In this document: positions 44,100 through 54,212 of the stretch, in pieces
Position numbering within the stretch: the stretch's first letter is position 1
Layout: each line of letters begins with the position of its first letter
Source: Polaromonas sp. C04
GTDB lineage: Bacteria > Pseudomonadota > Gammaproteobacteria > Burkholderiales > Burkholderiaceae_C
Length of the DNA stretch: 64,000 nt
Direction: 5' to 3'
Assembly: GCF_002002705.1 (NCBI RefSeq)
Contig: NZ_MUNS01000028.1
Coordinates: forward strand, 180,628-244,627
Notes under the pieces: generated by a model
What the model saw: only the letters and a program-made list of their open reading frames with translations
What the model was told of the DNA's origin: nothing
Databases searched by the model: none
Program-made: the position numbers and the translations under genes

Positions 44100-45332
44100 G
44101 TGGACCCGACCATGCCGCCCCCACCTGCCCCTGCCAATGCGTCCGACCCGGCAGCCGCCGGCGCGCGTGCGGGTCAGCCCGTGATCTTGTTTGTGGACGA
44201 CGAGCCGCAGTCGTGCAAGTGGTTCGCCCGCACGTTTGCCGACGAGTTCAATGTCCTGACGGCCACGGGCGTGGACGAGGCGCTGGCGCTGCTGCGCGAG
44301 CACGGCCCCTCGGTGGCCCTGCTGGTCACCGACTACCGCATGCCGCAGCGCAACGGGCTCGATCTGCTGCTGGCGGTGCAGCGCGACTTCAAGCATCTGG
44401 TGCGCCTGCTGGCCACCGCTTATGCCGAAAAGGACGTGGCCATTGCCGCGATCAACGAGGGCCATGTGTTCCGTATCCTCGAAAAACCCCTGGATCTGGT
44501 GCAAACCCGGCTGATCCTGCGTGAGGCGATGACGCTGTTCCGGGCCCAGACGATGGAGCGGGCGCTGCAGGAAAACCGCATGCTGGCGATGCGCGAGACG
44601 CTGGGCTTTCTGGCGCATGAGCTGAACACGCCGCTGGCCACGGTGCGCGGGTTTGTGTCGGCCATCACGGACCGGTACCAGGCGCCCGCGCCGGCGCTCC
44701 CGGCCACAACGCAAACGCAGGAGGAGGCGGCCCCCCGCCTGGCCTGTTTTTCCGAGCGCCAGCCGGGCGAAGTGATGGCCGCGCTGGCCGGTGCGCAGCG
44801 CAGCGCGCTGTATTGCCAGTCGCTGGTGTCGGCGTTCGTGCGCTCGGCGCGCGATGCCTACCCGGGCTCGATCGACCAGCCGGTCACGGCGAGCAACCTG
44901 GTGCAGGCGCTGCTCAAGGAATTTCCGTTTGAGCGCGAGGAACGCAGCTGGGTCAGTTGCGAGGTGGCGGTCGATTTTGCCCTGCCGGGTCAGCGCGACC
45001 TGCTCTACCTGGTGCTGTCCACGCTGACCAAGAACGCGCTGCTGGCCCTGCAGGAGCAGCCCGAGCCGCGCCTGCGCATCGTGCTGGGGCGCGAGCCCGG
45101 GCCCGGGGGCCGCGCCCGGCCCTGGATCCGTTTCATCGACAACGGCCACGGCATTGCCCCCGAGATCCTGGCCAAGCTGACGCGCGAGCCGGTGACCACG
45201 CGCGCGCAGTCGGGCGGCAATGGCATGGGGCTGATGTTCTGCCGCCGCGTGGTGCAGTCGCTCGGCGGCTCCATCGAGCTGAACTCCGAACTGGGCCATG
45301 GCGCGACCGTGTCCCTGTATTTCAAACCCTGA
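44100..45332 (+). CDS. phcR: PhcR-like hybrid response regulator/histidine kinase
   Basis: A protein of about 410 residues. An N-terminal receiver has V-D-D-E-P and the phospho-acceptor Asp in L-L-V-T-D-Y-R-M-P; it is followed directly by a kinase module with F-L-A-H-E-L-N-T-P-L-A-T (phospho-His), N-box L-T-K-N-A-L-L-A-L and D-N-G-H-G-I. The order receiver-then-kinase, with no DNA-binding domain, is that of PhcR. It would pass phosphate between PhcS and PhcQ. A TTG at 44094 overlapping the kinase stop is an alternative start. Confidence 0.7.
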   Translation: MDPTMPPPPAPANASDPAAAGARAGQPVILFVDDEPQSCKWFARTFADEFNVLTATGVDEALALLREHGPSVALLVTDYRMPQRNGLDLLLAVQRDFKHLVRLLATAYAEKDVAIAAINEGHVFRILEKPLDLVQTRLILREAMTLFRAQTMERALQENRMLAMRETLGFLAHELNTPLATVRGFVSAITDRYQAPAPALPATTQTQEEAAPRLACFSERQPGEVMAALAGAQRSALYCQSLVSAFVRSARDAYPGSIDQPVTASNLVQALLKEFPFEREERSWVSCEVAVDFALPGQRDLLYLVLSTLTKNALLALQEQPEPRLRIVLGREPGPGGRARPWIRFIDNGHGIAPEILAKLTREPVTTRAQSGGNGMGLMFCRRVVQSLGGSIELNSELGHGATVSLYFKP

Positions 45333-45364
45333 TCGGGATCTGTGTTTTTGGTGAAGGCCTGCAA

Positions 45365-46348
45365 ATGACCGCTGTGAAAATTCTGTACGTTGACGACGAG
45401 GCCATGGCGCTCAAATATTTTGAGCGTCTGGTCAGCCCCATTGCCCCGGTGCTTACGGCAATCTCGGTGGAGGAGGGCAAGGAGATGCTGCGCACGCGCG
45501 GCGCCGAGATCGCCGTGCTGGTGTCGGACCAGCGCATGCCGGGGGCGCACGGCAACGAGCTGCTGAGCTATGCGCGCGAGCATCATCCGACCGTGGTGCG
45601 CATGCTGACCACGGCGTACTCCGAGATGGGCGAGGCCATCGAGGCCATCAATACCGGCGAAATCTACCGCTACATCACCAAACCGTGGGATCTGGAGAGC
45701 CTGCGCGCCGACCTGAAAAATGCACTGGAACTGGCCGAGCTGCGCAACGAGCGCGACAGCCTGGTGCGTGAAAAGATGCTGGTGCAGCAGCAGCAGATGC
45801 TGGCCAGCCGCATCACCCAGCTGGCGCTGGTGTGTGCAGGTTTTGTGCCTGGCGACTATGCCGCCGGCTTTTCCGTGTTCCTGGACAGCGCGCAGCGCGT
45901 TGGGTGCGCGGCACCCAGCATCGACTGGCGCCGCATCGACCATGCCGATCTGATGCAGTCGGAGGCGCAGCGTGGCATCGCCATCGGGCAGTTGCTGGCG
46001 CAGTGGCAGCTGGACTTTGGCGCGCGGGTCGGCAAAACCCCTGCGCAGGCACTCACCCTTCTGGCCACTGCCCTGGCGGCGCCAGCGCAGGCCGCGGGCG
46101 AGAGCCTCGTGGTGCCGGATCGCGCGACGCTGACCGCGCCGCTGGACGGACCGGCCCAGCAGGTCCCGACCGCGGCCGGCGCGGCGTGGCTCGCATGGCT
46201 GCTGTGGTGGGGCGAGCCGGTGCAGGTGCGCCAGGCGCAAGGCGGCTGGGCCGTGAGCATGCTTGCAGCCGGCGCGCCGGGCCGGCTGCGCGATGACTGG
46301 CTGGCCGACGCGATCGAGCAGATAGGCCAGGCTGCCCTGGAGCCCTGA
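45365..46348 (+). CDS. phcQ: PhcQ-like response regulator
   Basis: A 327-residue protein with an N-terminal receiver (I-L-Y-V-D-D-E, phospho-acceptor in V-L-V-S-D-Q-R-M-P-G, switch region T-T-A-Y and final Lys in Y-I-T-K-P-W-D). A coiled-coil segment follows (residues ~115-150), then a C-terminal region with no recognised output domain. This matches PhcQ, which in Ralstonia relays the methyl-ester signal to the LysR regulator PhcA. PhcA itself is not encoded in the window. Convergent with pncC. Confidence 0.7.
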   Translation: MTAVKILYVDDEAMALKYFERLVSPIAPVLTAISVEEGKEMLRTRGAEIAVLVSDQRMPGAHGNELLSYAREHHPTVVRMLTTAYSEMGEAIEAINTGEIYRYITKPWDLESLRADLKNALELAELRNERDSLVREKMLVQQQQMLASRITQLALVCAGFVPGDYAAGFSVFLDSAQRVGCAAPSIDWRRIDHADLMQSEAQRGIAIGQLLAQWQLDFGARVGKTPAQALTLLATALAAPAQAAGESLVVPDRATLTAPLDGPAQQVPTAAGAAWLAWLLWWGEPVQVRQAQGGWAVSMLAAGAPGRLRDDWLADAIEQIGQAALEP

Positions 46349-46366
46349 GCGGCGCTGGGGTGCGGC

Positions 46367-46888
46367 TCAGGCCGCCAGTGCCAGCAGGCGCTGCAAGGCA
46401 TGGCGCACGGCGGCCGCGCGCACAGCGGCGCGGTCGCCGTCAAAGCGCCGGACCTCCAACGTCACCCGCCCCTGCACGCACCAGCCAAACCAGACCGTGC
46501 CCACCGGCTTGGCCGCGCTGCCGCCGCTCGGCCCGGCAATGCCCGTGACGGCCACCGATACTTGCGCGCGCGAATGGGCCAGCGCACCCTCGGCCATGGC
46601 GCGGGCCACCGGCTCGCTGACGGCGCCGTGCTGTGCGATCAAGGCCGCGGGGACACCCAGCATCCCGGTTTTGGCCTCGTTCGAGTAGGTCACGAAACCG
46701 CGCTCGAACCAGTTGCTGGAGCCGGCCAGGTCGGTGCAGGCGCCGGCAATCAGGCCGCCGGTACAGCTCTCGGCACTGGCCATGAGCCAGTGCTTCTTTT
46801 GAAGTGAATCGGCTAGTAGCCCACACAGTTCCTGCGCAGTCAGCTCCGTTTTTGATAGCGACTCGGAGGGGGGCTTTGCGGCGTTCAT
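46367..46888 (-). CDS. pncC: CinA C-terminal domain protein, nicotinamide-nucleotide amidase
   Basis: A 173-residue single-domain CinA_C protein. The conserved A-S-A-E-S-C-T-G-G-L region and the loop V-T-Y-S-N-E-A-K are present, followed by V-T-G-I-A-G-P-S-G-G-S. PncC hydrolyses NMN to nicotinate mononucleotide in NAD recycling. Residues ~9-29 at the N-terminus (L-S-K-T-E-L-T-A-Q-E-L-C-G-L-L-A-D) fall in a family A repeat read in a different frame from the common one. The start overlaps the pgpA stop (ATGA), so it ends a pgpA-led transcript. Confidence 0.85.
   Translation of the reverse strand: MNAAKPPSESLSKTELTAQELCGLLADSLQKKHWLMASAESCTGGLIAGACTDLAGSSNWFERGFVTYSNEAKTGMLGVPAALIAQHGAVSEPVARAMAEGALAHSRAQVSVAVTGIAGPSGGSAAKPVGTVWFGWCVQGRVTLEVRRFDGDRAAVRAAAVRHALQRLLALAA
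46803..46862 (-). repeat. repeat family A copy at the pncC 5' end
   Basis: In gene direction: GCTATCAAAAACGGAGCTGACTGCGC, then GTGTGGGCTACTAGCC and GATTCAC. The head matches the copy at 58740 (CTATCAAAATGGTAGCTGACTGCG) almost base for base. Here the frame is shifted by one relative to the common sense frame (S-L-S-K-T-E-L-T), so the peptide differs. Confidence 0.75.
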
Positions 46889-47412
46889 AGAAAGAACCTC
46901 CATGCGGCGATCAGCAGCAGAGCGCACAACGCTGCCACCAGGTCGTCGAACATGATGCCGAAGCCGCCACGTGCGCCCCAGCCCTTGAAGCTGCGATCGG
47001 CCCAGGCCACCGGCCCCGGCTTGACCGCATCGAAGAAGCGGAACAGCGCGAACGCCACCAGCTGGCCCCAGAAGCCCGTGGGCATGACCAGCCACAGCAC
47101 GATCCAGAACGCCACCACCTCGTCGCACACGATGCTGCCGGGGTCCTGCACCTGCATGTGGTGCGCCGTGATGCTGCAGGCCCACCAGCCCAGCGGCAGC
47201 GAGAGCGCGATGACCAGCCCGATCTGCGCCGGCGAAAGCCACAGCGTCATCACCAGATACGCCAGCCAGGCCCATAGCGTGCCGGCCGTGCCGGGCGCGA
47301 TGGGGCTCAGGCCCGAGCCAAAGCCGATGGCCAGGAGGTGCGCGGGGTGCGCAAACATGAATTTCGCGCTGGGGCGAACGGGTTGGCTGGGGAGCTCGGC
47401 GGTCATGGGCAT
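46885..47412 (-). CDS. pgpA: phosphatidylglycerophosphatase A
   Basis: A 175-residue membrane phosphatase with several hydrophobic segments. The PgpA motifs G-F-G-S-G-L-S-P-I-A-P-G-T-A-G-T and I-V-C-D-E-V-V-A-F are present, and R-F-F-D-A-V-K-P-G-P follows. It dephosphorylates phosphatidylglycerophosphate to phosphatidylglycerol at the inner membrane. The thiL-pgpA-pncC order is a conserved proteobacterial operon, and the overlaps with both neighbours confirm it. Confidence 0.9.
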   Translation of the reverse strand: MPMTAELPSQPVRPSAKFMFAHPAHLLAIGFGSGLSPIAPGTAGTLWAWLAYLVMTLWLSPAQIGLVIALSLPLGWWACSITAHHMQVQDPGSIVCDEVVAFWIVLWLVMPTGFWGQLVAFALFRFFDAVKPGPVAWADRSFKGWGARGGFGIMFDDLVAALCALLLIAAWRFFL

Positions 47413-48389
47413 CAGGCGAAGTGATCGAAGGAATGCAGGTGCTGCACCGGCACAGGCCGGCCCTCGCCATCGACCAGCCGCAGGCCGGACTGCGCCTCGA
47501 TGCGCCCGATGCGCGTGACCGGGGTTTGCGCCTGCTCTGCCGCCGCGTGCACCGCGTCGCGCTTCGAGGCCGGCGCGGTAAATACCAGTTCGTAGTCGTC
47601 GCCGCCCGCCAGCACGTAGCCGAGTTGCGTATCCGCATCAAATAGGGCTTTAGCCCTTGCTGAGTCTTGGCATGCAGCTATTAAGTCAATAGCAATCGAG
47701 GTGTCGATGGTTGCGCCCACGCCCGATGCCCTGAGGATGTGGCCCAGGTCGCCCAGCAGCCCGTCGCTCACATCGATCGCCGCATGCGCGATGCCGCGCA
47801 GCGCCAGGCCGAGCGCCACGCGCGGCGTCGGCTGCTCCATGCGGGCGCGGGCCTGCTCGAACACGGTAGCCGGCACGCTGCGTGCGCCGCGAAACACGTC
47901 GAGCGCCAGCCGTGCATCGCCCAGCGTGCCGCTGACGTACAGGTCATCGCCGGCCCGGGCGCCCGAGCGCAGCAGCGCCTGGCCAGGGGGCACCTCGCCG
48001 AACACCGTGATGCAGATGTTGAGTGGCCCCCGTGTGGTGTCGCCGCCGATCAGCTCGCAGCCATGCAGGTCGGCCAGCGCCAGCAGGCCGCGTGAGAACG
48101 GCGCCAGCCAGGCGTCGTCGGCGCGCTCAAGTGCCAGCGCCAGCGTGAAGGCCAGTGGCCTGGCGCCGCAGGCGGCCAGGTCGCTCAGGTTCACGGCCAG
48201 CGCCTTGTGGCCCAGCTTGCCGGGGTCCACCGTGGACAGGAAATGCCGGCCCTCGACCAGCATGTCGCAGGAGATGGCGAGTTGCATGCCGGGGCCGGGT
48301 TGCAACAGCGCGCAGTCGTCTCCCACGCCCAGCGCCGCGTTGCGTGCGGGTCGCGTGAAATAGCGTGCAATCAGGTCGAATTCGCCCAT
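47412..48389 (-). CDS. thiL: thiamine-monophosphate kinase
   Basis: A 325-residue AIRS/PurM-fold kinase starting M-G-E-F-D-L-I-A-R-Y-F. Motifs G-V-G-D-D-C-A-L-L, N-L-S-D-L-A-A-C-G-A-R-P, G-G-D-T-T-R-G and the C-terminal A-G-G-D-D-Y-E-L-V-F-T are intact. It makes thiamine diphosphate from thiamine monophosphate. Residues ~231-251 (A-I-D-L-I-A-A-C-Q-D-S-A-R-A-K-A) are encoded by a family A repeat just before A-G-G-D-D, a place where the family normally has a short variable helix. Confidence 0.95.
   Translation of the reverse strand: MGEFDLIARYFTRPARNAALGVGDDCALLQPGPGMQLAISCDMLVEGRHFLSTVDPGKLGHKALAVNLSDLAACGARPLAFTLALALERADDAWLAPFSRGLLALADLHGCELIGGDTTRGPLNICITVFGEVPPGQALLRSGARAGDDLYVSGTLGDARLALDVFRGARSVPATVFEQARARMEQPTPRVALGLALRGIAHAAIDVSDGLLGDLGHILRASGVGATIDTSIAIDLIAACQDSARAKALFDADTQLGYVLAGGDDYELVFTAPASKRDAVHAAAEQAQTPVTRIGRIEAQSGLRLVDGEGRPVPVQHLHSFDHFA
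47637..47699 (-). repeat. repeat family A copy inside thiL
   Basis: In gene direction: GCTATTGACTTAATAGCTGC, ATGCCAAGACTC, GCAAGGGCTAAAGCCC and TATTTGATGC, one of the clearest copies. The translated peptide starts A-I-D-L-I-A and has R-A-K-A at the conserved place. The frame is identical to that in rpoN and the ChbG-type gene. Confidence 0.85.
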
Positions 48390-48391
48390 GT

Positions 48392-49522
48392 TCAGAACTG
48401 CGGCGCGCTGCCGCGAAAGCGCCCGGCGGCCTGGCGGATCACCTCGGCCAGCAGCCGCTCCTGCCCCTGGCGCTCGCGCAGCCAGCGCGCGTCGTTGTGG
48501 TTGCGGTTGATGTCGCCGCGCAGCACCTTGAGCGAGCTGCTGGCGCTGACCGCTTCGGCGTGCTTGTTGATCTGGTGCATGGTCAGCAAAATATGCTCGC
48601 GCAGCGCCATGTGCTCTCCGGTGGCCGGGTCCACGTAGACCGCGTCGAGCCCGAAGCGGCAGGCCTGGAAGCGGTTGTAGGTGTAGACCAGGTAGTCGTC
48701 CTCCGTGGGCATGAAGGGCTGCTCGTTCATGAACCAGGACGCCAGCGACTGCACGTAGGCCGACAGTGCGGCGGCGCGCTCCACCGTGAGCGGCGTATCG
48801 AACACGCGGATCTCGATGGTGCCGAACTCGGGCTTGGGCCGGATGTCCCAGTAGAAGTCCTTCATGCTCCTGACCACGCCGGTCTTCGCCATCTTGTCGA
48901 AGTACACGGTGAACTCGTCCCAGGTCAGCGCAAACGGCGCCCGCCCGGACAGCGGAAACGCAAACACCGAGTTCAGCCGGGCCGAGTCGAACGCCGTGTC
49001 CTGCCCCTGCACATACGGGCTGGAGGCCGACAGCGCAATGAAGTGCGGGATGTAGCGCGACATGCGGTGCAGCGTCAGCAGGGCGCTGTCGGCGTCCGGG
49101 CAGCCCACGTGCACGTGCTGGCCGAAGATGGTGAACTGTTTCGACAGGTAGCCGTACAGGTCGGACAGCTCGCGAAAGCGCGGCTTGTCGTAGATGCGCC
49201 GCTCGTGCCATTGCTGGAACGGGTGCGTGCCGCCGCCGACCACGGCGATGTTGAGCTTGTCGGCGCACTTTACCAGCGCATCGCGGATCTGCGAGAGCTG
49301 GCCCAGCACCTCGGACGAGGAGCGGCACACGCCGGTCGAGACCTCGATCATGCTGGACGTCATCTCGGGCACCACGGCGCCCGGCAGCTTGTACTTGGCC
49401 ATCATGCGCAGCATGTCTTCGGCATAGGGCGCCAGGTCGTAGTCGTGCGTGTTGACCAGCTGCAACTCCAGCTCGACGCCGAGCGACAGCGCCGCCGACT
49501 GCTGAAACGGTTCAAGACTCAT
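48392..49522 (-). CDS. YbdK-type carboxylate-amine ligase (GCS2 family)
   Basis: About 376 residues from M-S-L-E-P-F. GCS2-family features: L-G-V-E-L-E-L-Q near the start, [25 protein letters not shown] and [12 protein letters not shown]. YbdK enzymes join a carboxylate to an amine with ATP and show weak gamma-glutamylcysteine ligase activity. Its start overlaps the 3' end of a KefB-like antiporter gene by 11 nt, an interesting link because Kef systems respond to glutathione. Confidence 0.8.
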   Translation of the reverse strand: MSLEPFQQSAALSLGVELELQLVNTHDYDLAPYAEDMLRMMAKYKLPGAVVPEMTSSMIEVSTGVCRSSSEVLGQLSQIRDALVKCADKLNIAVVGGGTHPFQQWHERRIYDKPRFRELSDLYGYLSKQFTIFGQHVHVGCPDADSALLTLHRMSRYIPHFIALSASSPYVQGQDTAFDSARLNSVFAFPLSGRAPFALTWDEFTVYFDKMAKTGVVRSMKDFYWDIRPKPEFGTIEIRVFDTPLTVERAAALSAYVQSLASWFMNEQPFMPTEDDYLVYTYNRFQACRFGLDAVYVDPATGEHMALREHILLTMHQINKHAEAVSASSSLKVLRGDINRNHNDARWLRERQGQERLLAEVIRQAAGRFRGSAPQF

Positions 49523-50771
49523 GGCCATCTCCCAGGGTGGAGCCCAGCAGTACCGGAGCCCACGGTTTCGAACTCTCCCCGGCGCGGTGAATGGCGATGG
49601 TGGCAATCACGGCACCGAGCATCTCCATCAGCAGGATCGCGGGCAGCGCGATGCCGGCAATCATCGGGCCCTGGGCGGGCGACGCGGCGACGAACTGCGA
49701 GACCAGCAGCAGGGCGATGGACGACATCGGCGACATCGCGCAGCCGACCCACAGGGCCTGCTTCCAGCTGGCGCCGCTGCCGGCATTGCCGAACGCCACG
49801 CCCAGGATCTTGGCCAGCGCGCGCGCCGCCACCAGTGCCAGCACCAGCGTGACCACCGATTTGTTCCAGTCGGCCTGGGCCGCCACCACCGACACCAGCA
49901 CGAACATCAGCATGGTCAGGAGCGACGAGGCGGTCCCCAACTGGCGCGGCCAGGCCCACGGGCGCGGGTTCAGGTGCTTGAGCAGCATGCCGCCCAGCAG
50001 CGCCGCCAGCGGTGCCGAGCCGCCAAAATGCGCCGCCAGCGCAGTGCCAACGGCAATCAGCGCCAGCAGCAGGATGGAGGTGTTCTCGCTGTTCGGGCTC
50101 ATCACGCGCAGGGCCGAGCGCAGCGCCAACGCCAAAATACCGCCCACCACCACCGACAGGCCCAGCACCACGGCGATGGGGTACAGCGTGTCCATCATCC
50201 CGATGTGCGGCCGGTCCATCAGGCCGGCCTGGGCGCTGACCAGCGTCAGCGCATACAGCGTGCTCAGGGTGGACAGCACCATGGCCCGCTCGGTCATGGG
50301 GCCGGACGCGCGGGTGTCCATCACCACCCGCATCAGCACCGCCGGCGAGGCCGCCATGGTCACCAGCGCTAGCGGCTCGGCCACGGCCTGCGGCACGTCC
50401 AGCAGGCGCAGCACCCAGAACACCAGCGCCAGCGTGCCGAACGATTCGAGCAGGCTCTGCACCAGCACCATCGGGTTGTGGCGGAACCAGCGCAGCGGAA
50501 TGCGCCCGCCGGCCTCGAACAGCACCACCGCCACGCCCAGCTCCACCAGGAACAGCCCGATGCCCTCAAGCGGCCAGACCGCGCCCGTGAAGCCGGCCAG
50601 GCCGGCAAACGCGCCCACCACCGAGTAGCCCAGCACCTTGGGCAGGCCCAGATAGCGTTGCACCAGGTGGCCGGCGGCGGCGGCCAGCGCCAGCAGGATC
50701 GACCACTGCACCGTGGGCAGGCCGGCCGAGGGTTTGAGCCATTGCGCCCAGATGGCCATGATTTCATTCAT
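49512..50771 (-). CDS. CPA2-family cation:proton antiporter
   Basis: A 419-residue membrane protein with about 12-13 helices and the CPA2 pattern: [17 protein letters not shown] in the fourth-fifth helix region, and [11 protein letters not shown] later. The soluble TrkA-N nucleotide-binding domain of KefB/KefC is absent; the protein ends after the last helix and a short tail. The ATG at 50771 is preceded by AAAGGAG. It probably exchanges K+ or Na+ for H+. It heads a two-gene unit with the YbdK-type ligase. Confidence 0.8.
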   Translation of the reverse strand: MNEIMAIWAQWLKPSAGLPTVQWSILLALAAAAGHLVQRYLGLPKVLGYSVVGAFAGLAGFTGAVWPLEGIGLFLVELGVAVVLFEAGGRIPLRWFRHNPMVLVQSLLESFGTLALVFWVLRLLDVPQAVAEPLALVTMAASPAVLMRVVMDTRASGPMTERAMVLSTLSTLYALTLVSAQAGLMDRPHIGMMDTLYPIAVVLGLSVVVGGILALALRSALRVMSPNSENTSILLLALIAVGTALAAHFGGSAPLAALLGGMLLKHLNPRPWAWPRQLGTASSLLTMLMFVLVSVVAAQADWNKSVVTLVLALVAARALAKILGVAFGNAGSGASWKQALWVGCAMSPMSSIALLLVSQFVAASPAQGPMIAGIALPAILLMEMLGAVIATIAIHRAGESSKPWAPVLLGSTLGDGHES

Positions 50772-51024
50772 ATGAGGGGGCTCCTTTGGCGGGTTGATCG
50801 GGAGCCGGGTCGAGCTGCAGAGGCTGCTTGCCCAAGTGACCCGGCATGGCCTTCGAGATGGCGTCGCGTTGCGCGAGGCAGATTCGGAGCATCATATCGT
50901 GTCAAGCTGCGCGCTTTGCGGCGGGTCGATGTCCCGGAGCGGGATGAAGAAGCTGAGCGGCGCATGGCGCCAGCACGCGGGCGTGGCCGACGGCAGGCAG
51001 TCGAGCAGCTCGCGCATGCAGCGG

Positions 51025-51420
51025 TCAGTGCAGCACGCGCCGGCTTGGGCCATCGCCGCTGCCGGCATCGAGCACGAACATGGCGATGGGCGCCTCGAAG
51101 CGTTCGCCGTCCTCCGCCACGCAAAAATAGCTGCCATGCATGGTGCCGCTGGCGGTGCGCAATCGGCAGCCGCTGGTGTACTGGAACGACTCGCCCGGCT
51201 TGAGCAGCGGCTGATGTCCCACCACGCCCAGTCCCTTGACCTGCTCGGTGTGGCCATCGGCGTCGCTGATGAACCAGTGGCGCGCGATGACCTGCGCCGG
51301 CACCTCGCCATCGTTGGTGATGGTGACGGTGTAGGCAAAGCCAAAGACGTTATCCAGGGGCTCCGACTGCTCGGGCAGATAGCGCGGCTGCACATCCACA
51401 ATGATCTGGTATTTCGGCAT
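51025..51420 (-). CDS. apaG: ApaG protein
   Basis: A 131-residue ApaG/F-box-associated fold protein: Y-Q-I-I-V-D-V-Q-P-R-Y-L-P-E-Q-S near the start, F-A-Y-T-V-T-I-T-N, and the signature G-V-V-G-H-Q-P-L-L-K-P-G-E-S-F-Q-Y-T-S-G, then G-T-M-H-G-S-Y. ApaG is linked to Co2+ resistance and Mg2+ efflux in Salmonella, but its biochemical role is unclear. An in-frame ATG three codons upstream (51429) is also possible. Divergent from rpe, with a family B repeat between them. The 253 bp between this stop and the antiporter start shows no convincing gene. Confidence 0.9.
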   Translation of the reverse strand: MPKYQIIVDVQPRYLPEQSEPLDNVFGFAYTVTITNDGEVPAQVIARHWFISDADGHTEQVKGLGVVGHQPLLKPGESFQYTSGCRLRTASGTMHGSYFCVAEDGERFEAPIAMFVLDAGSGDGPSRRVLH

Positions 51421-51444
51421 GGGCTCCATGGTAACTGCGTCATT

Positions 51445-51513
51445 GGCCCCCACGCTTGTCACTGCGTGTACGGCGCTGCCCCCCGAGGGGGCTGAACTTG
51501 CTCGGGGCGGCCC
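51445..51513 (-). repeat. repeat family B copy between apaG and rpe
   Basis: On the minus strand: GGGCCGCCCC, a variable part, then CAGCCCCCTCGGGGGGCAGC, ACACGCAGTG and AAGCGTGGGGGCC. The CCCCC-TCG-GGGGG centre can fold as a hairpin. It is base-for-base similar to the copies inside trpE and the threonine aldolase gene. Here it lies outside genes, in the shared promoter region. Confidence 0.85.
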
Positions 51514-51540
51514 TTCGCGGCGTTCGCTAACTGCGACAAT

Positions 51541-52245
<705 letters not shown>

Positions 52246-52301
52246 AGCGCGCTGGCGTTTGCCGCAACGACGCAGGCATGGGTCGCCGGTGAGTTCGACC
52301 C

Positions 52302-54212
52302 TCAGACCACCTCGTGCCGCATCACCAGCGGGTTCAGCCGCTCGTGCACCTGCTGCGCGAGAAGCGCCCGGGCCGGCTCTGCCACGCCTTTGATTGCGAC
52401 CGTGATCAGGCTGCCGTGCGCGGCATGGGCGCCGACCTCGACCGTGAGGCTGCCGCCGGGCGGCTGCAGATCGGCCAGCATCCGGCTCACCGCGCGCCGG
52501 GTGGCGTCCCAGCGCAGCGCGGGCTTGAACACCTTGCCGACCGCCGTGAGTGGCAGCGGGTCGATGAAATACAGGTGCGCCGGCACGGCGGCGCGCTCCG
52601 GCGTGCGCTCGCGCACGTAGTCCAGCAGTTCCGCCGCGTCGATCTTCGCGTCCGGCTTGAGTTGTACGAAGGCCACCGGCAACTCCCCGGCATAGGCATC
52701 GGGCTCGCCCACCACGGCGGCCAGCGCCACCGCGGGATGCCGGAAAAAAACCTCTTCGATGGCCAGCGGGTCGATGTTGTGGCCGCCGCGAATGATCAGA
52801 TCCTTGGCGCGGCCCGTGAGCCAGAGGTAGCCCTCGTCGTCGAGCCGGCCCAGGTCGCCCGAATTCACCCAGCCCGGCTCGACGAAGGCGCCGTGGTTGT
52901 GCGACTCGCTGAGGTAGCCCGAGAACACGCCCGGCCCGGCCATCGCGACCACGCCGATCTCGTTCGCGGCGCAGTCGCCGAGGTAACGCCCCTCGGCGTC
53001 GAGCTTGACGATGCGCACGCGGCTGTAGGGCACGGCATGGCCCGCCGAGCCCAGCCGCACCGGCCGGTCGGGATAGCTCATGGTGAGCACGCTGGAAGTC
53101 TCGGTCATGCCGTAGACCTCGAGCACCGGCACGTGGAACTGCTCGGTGTACGCCCGGCCGACGGCCACCGGAATCGCCGAGCCGCCGCCGGAGGCGATGC
53201 GGATACTCGAGACGTCCGCGCCCGCGACCGGCACGCCCAGCGCGGCCGCGAGTACCGTGGGAACGCCGCCGAACACGGCCGGCCGGTAGCGTTCCACCAG
53301 CCGCCAGACATTGCGGATGGCGTTTGGCTCGCGCCAGCCCGCCGGCGCCACGACCACCAGCGTGCCGCCCAGCGCCAGCGGCGCCAGACCCTGCGTGAGC
53401 GCCCCGCCAACGTGGAACAGCGGCAGCCCGAACAGCAGGGTCTGGCCGCTGCCCACGGGCAGCATCAGGCCCATGGCCCAGGCCTGGTACACCTGGTTGC
53501 CATGCGTGTGGCGCACCAGCCTGGGCGTGCCGGTGGTGCCGCCGGTGTGGAAGTAGCCGGCCGTCTCGTGCGCGGCGATGCGCCGGCCGCTGGTCAGGCG
53601 GTCGGCCGGGTATCGGTCGATCAGCGCATCGAAGCTGTACACGACGTTGGCCTCGTCGGCGGTGCCGTGCACCCCGTGCACCACCACGATGGCCTTGAGG
53701 TTCGGAAGATCGTCCTTGATGCGCTGCACCTTGTTCCAGATGTCGGAGCCGGGCAGGGGGCCGAGCGCGACCAGCACTTTGGTGTTGGCCGCACGCAGAA
53801 TCTCGGTGATCTGCTCGCGCGCGAGCAGGGGATTCACCGGATTCGCGATGCCTGCCGCCTGCGCGCCGAACAGCGCGAAGAAGGCCTGCGGCACCAGCGG
53901 CAGTAGCAAGCTCACCACGTCATTCGGACCCACCCCGAGGTCGCCGAACAGGTTGGCCGACTGCGTCACGCGGGCCATGAACTGGGCGTACGAGATCGTG
54001 AGCGGCGTCTCGCCGGGGTCCGCCTTCTTCAGGAACTGGATCGCGGCGGCGCCCGGGTCGGCCGCCGCGCCGAGCTGCAGGGCCTCGTAGGTGCTTTGCG
54101 GGCGGATGCGATCAAGGTACGGGGTCGCCTCGACCGCTGCCAGCTCGGCGGCGGTTCGCAGCGGCGGCGGCACCGGGCCGATCAGTCGATCCAGCAAATG
54201 CACGTGGGTCAT
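52302..54212 (-). CDS. acyl-CoA synthetase (AMP-binding)
   Basis: About 636 residues from M-T-H-V-H-L-L-D; an upstream in-frame ATG at 54317 adds 35 residues without similarity. P-loop Y-F-H-T-G-G-T-T-G-T-P, A5 motif E-V-Y-G-M-T-E-T-S-S-V, A7-A8 N-S-G-D-L-G-R-L-D-D-E-G-Y and D-L-I-I-R-G-G-H-N-I-D-P, and the catalytic Lys in G-K-V-F-K-P are present. It should activate a fatty or other carboxylic acid as its CoA ester. An extra ~80-residue C-terminal segment follows the usual end. It interrupts the rpe-gph neighbourhood on the opposite strand. Confidence 0.85.
   Translation of the reverse strand: MTHVHLLDRLIGPVPPPLRTAAELAAVEATPYLDRIRPQSTYEALQLGAAADPGAAAIQFLKKADPGETPLTISYAQFMARVTQSANLFGDLGVGPNDVVSLLLPLVPQAFFALFGAQAAGIANPVNPLLAREQITEILRAANTKVLVALGPLPGSDIWNKVQRIKDDLPNLKAIVVVHGVHGTADEANVVYSFDALIDRYPADRLTSGRRIAAHETAGYFHTGGTTGTPRLVRHTHGNQVYQAWAMGLMLPVGSGQTLLFGLPLFHVGGALTQGLAPLALGGTLVVVAPAGWREPNAIRNVWRLVERYRPAVFGGVPTVLAAALGVPVAGADVSSIRIASGGGSAIPVAVGRAYTEQFHVPVLEVYGMTETSSVLTMSYPDRPVRLGSAGHAVPYSRVRIVKLDAEGRYLGDCAANEIGVVAMAGPGVFSGYLSESHNHGAFVEPGWVNSGDLGRLDDEGYLWLTGRAKDLIIRGGHNIDPLAIEEVFFRHPAVALAAVVGEPDAYAGELPVAFVQLKPDAKIDAAELLDYVRERTPERAAVPAHLYFIDPLPLTAVGKVFKPALRWDATRRAVSRMLADLQPPGGSLTVEVGAHAAHGSLITVAIKGVAEPARALLAQQVHERLNPLVMRHEVV

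Noticed and set aside
46344..46373. CCTGAGC/GCTCAGG inverted repeat between phcQ and pncC
   Set aside because: Wide loop and no T tract, so there is no good reason to call a terminator.
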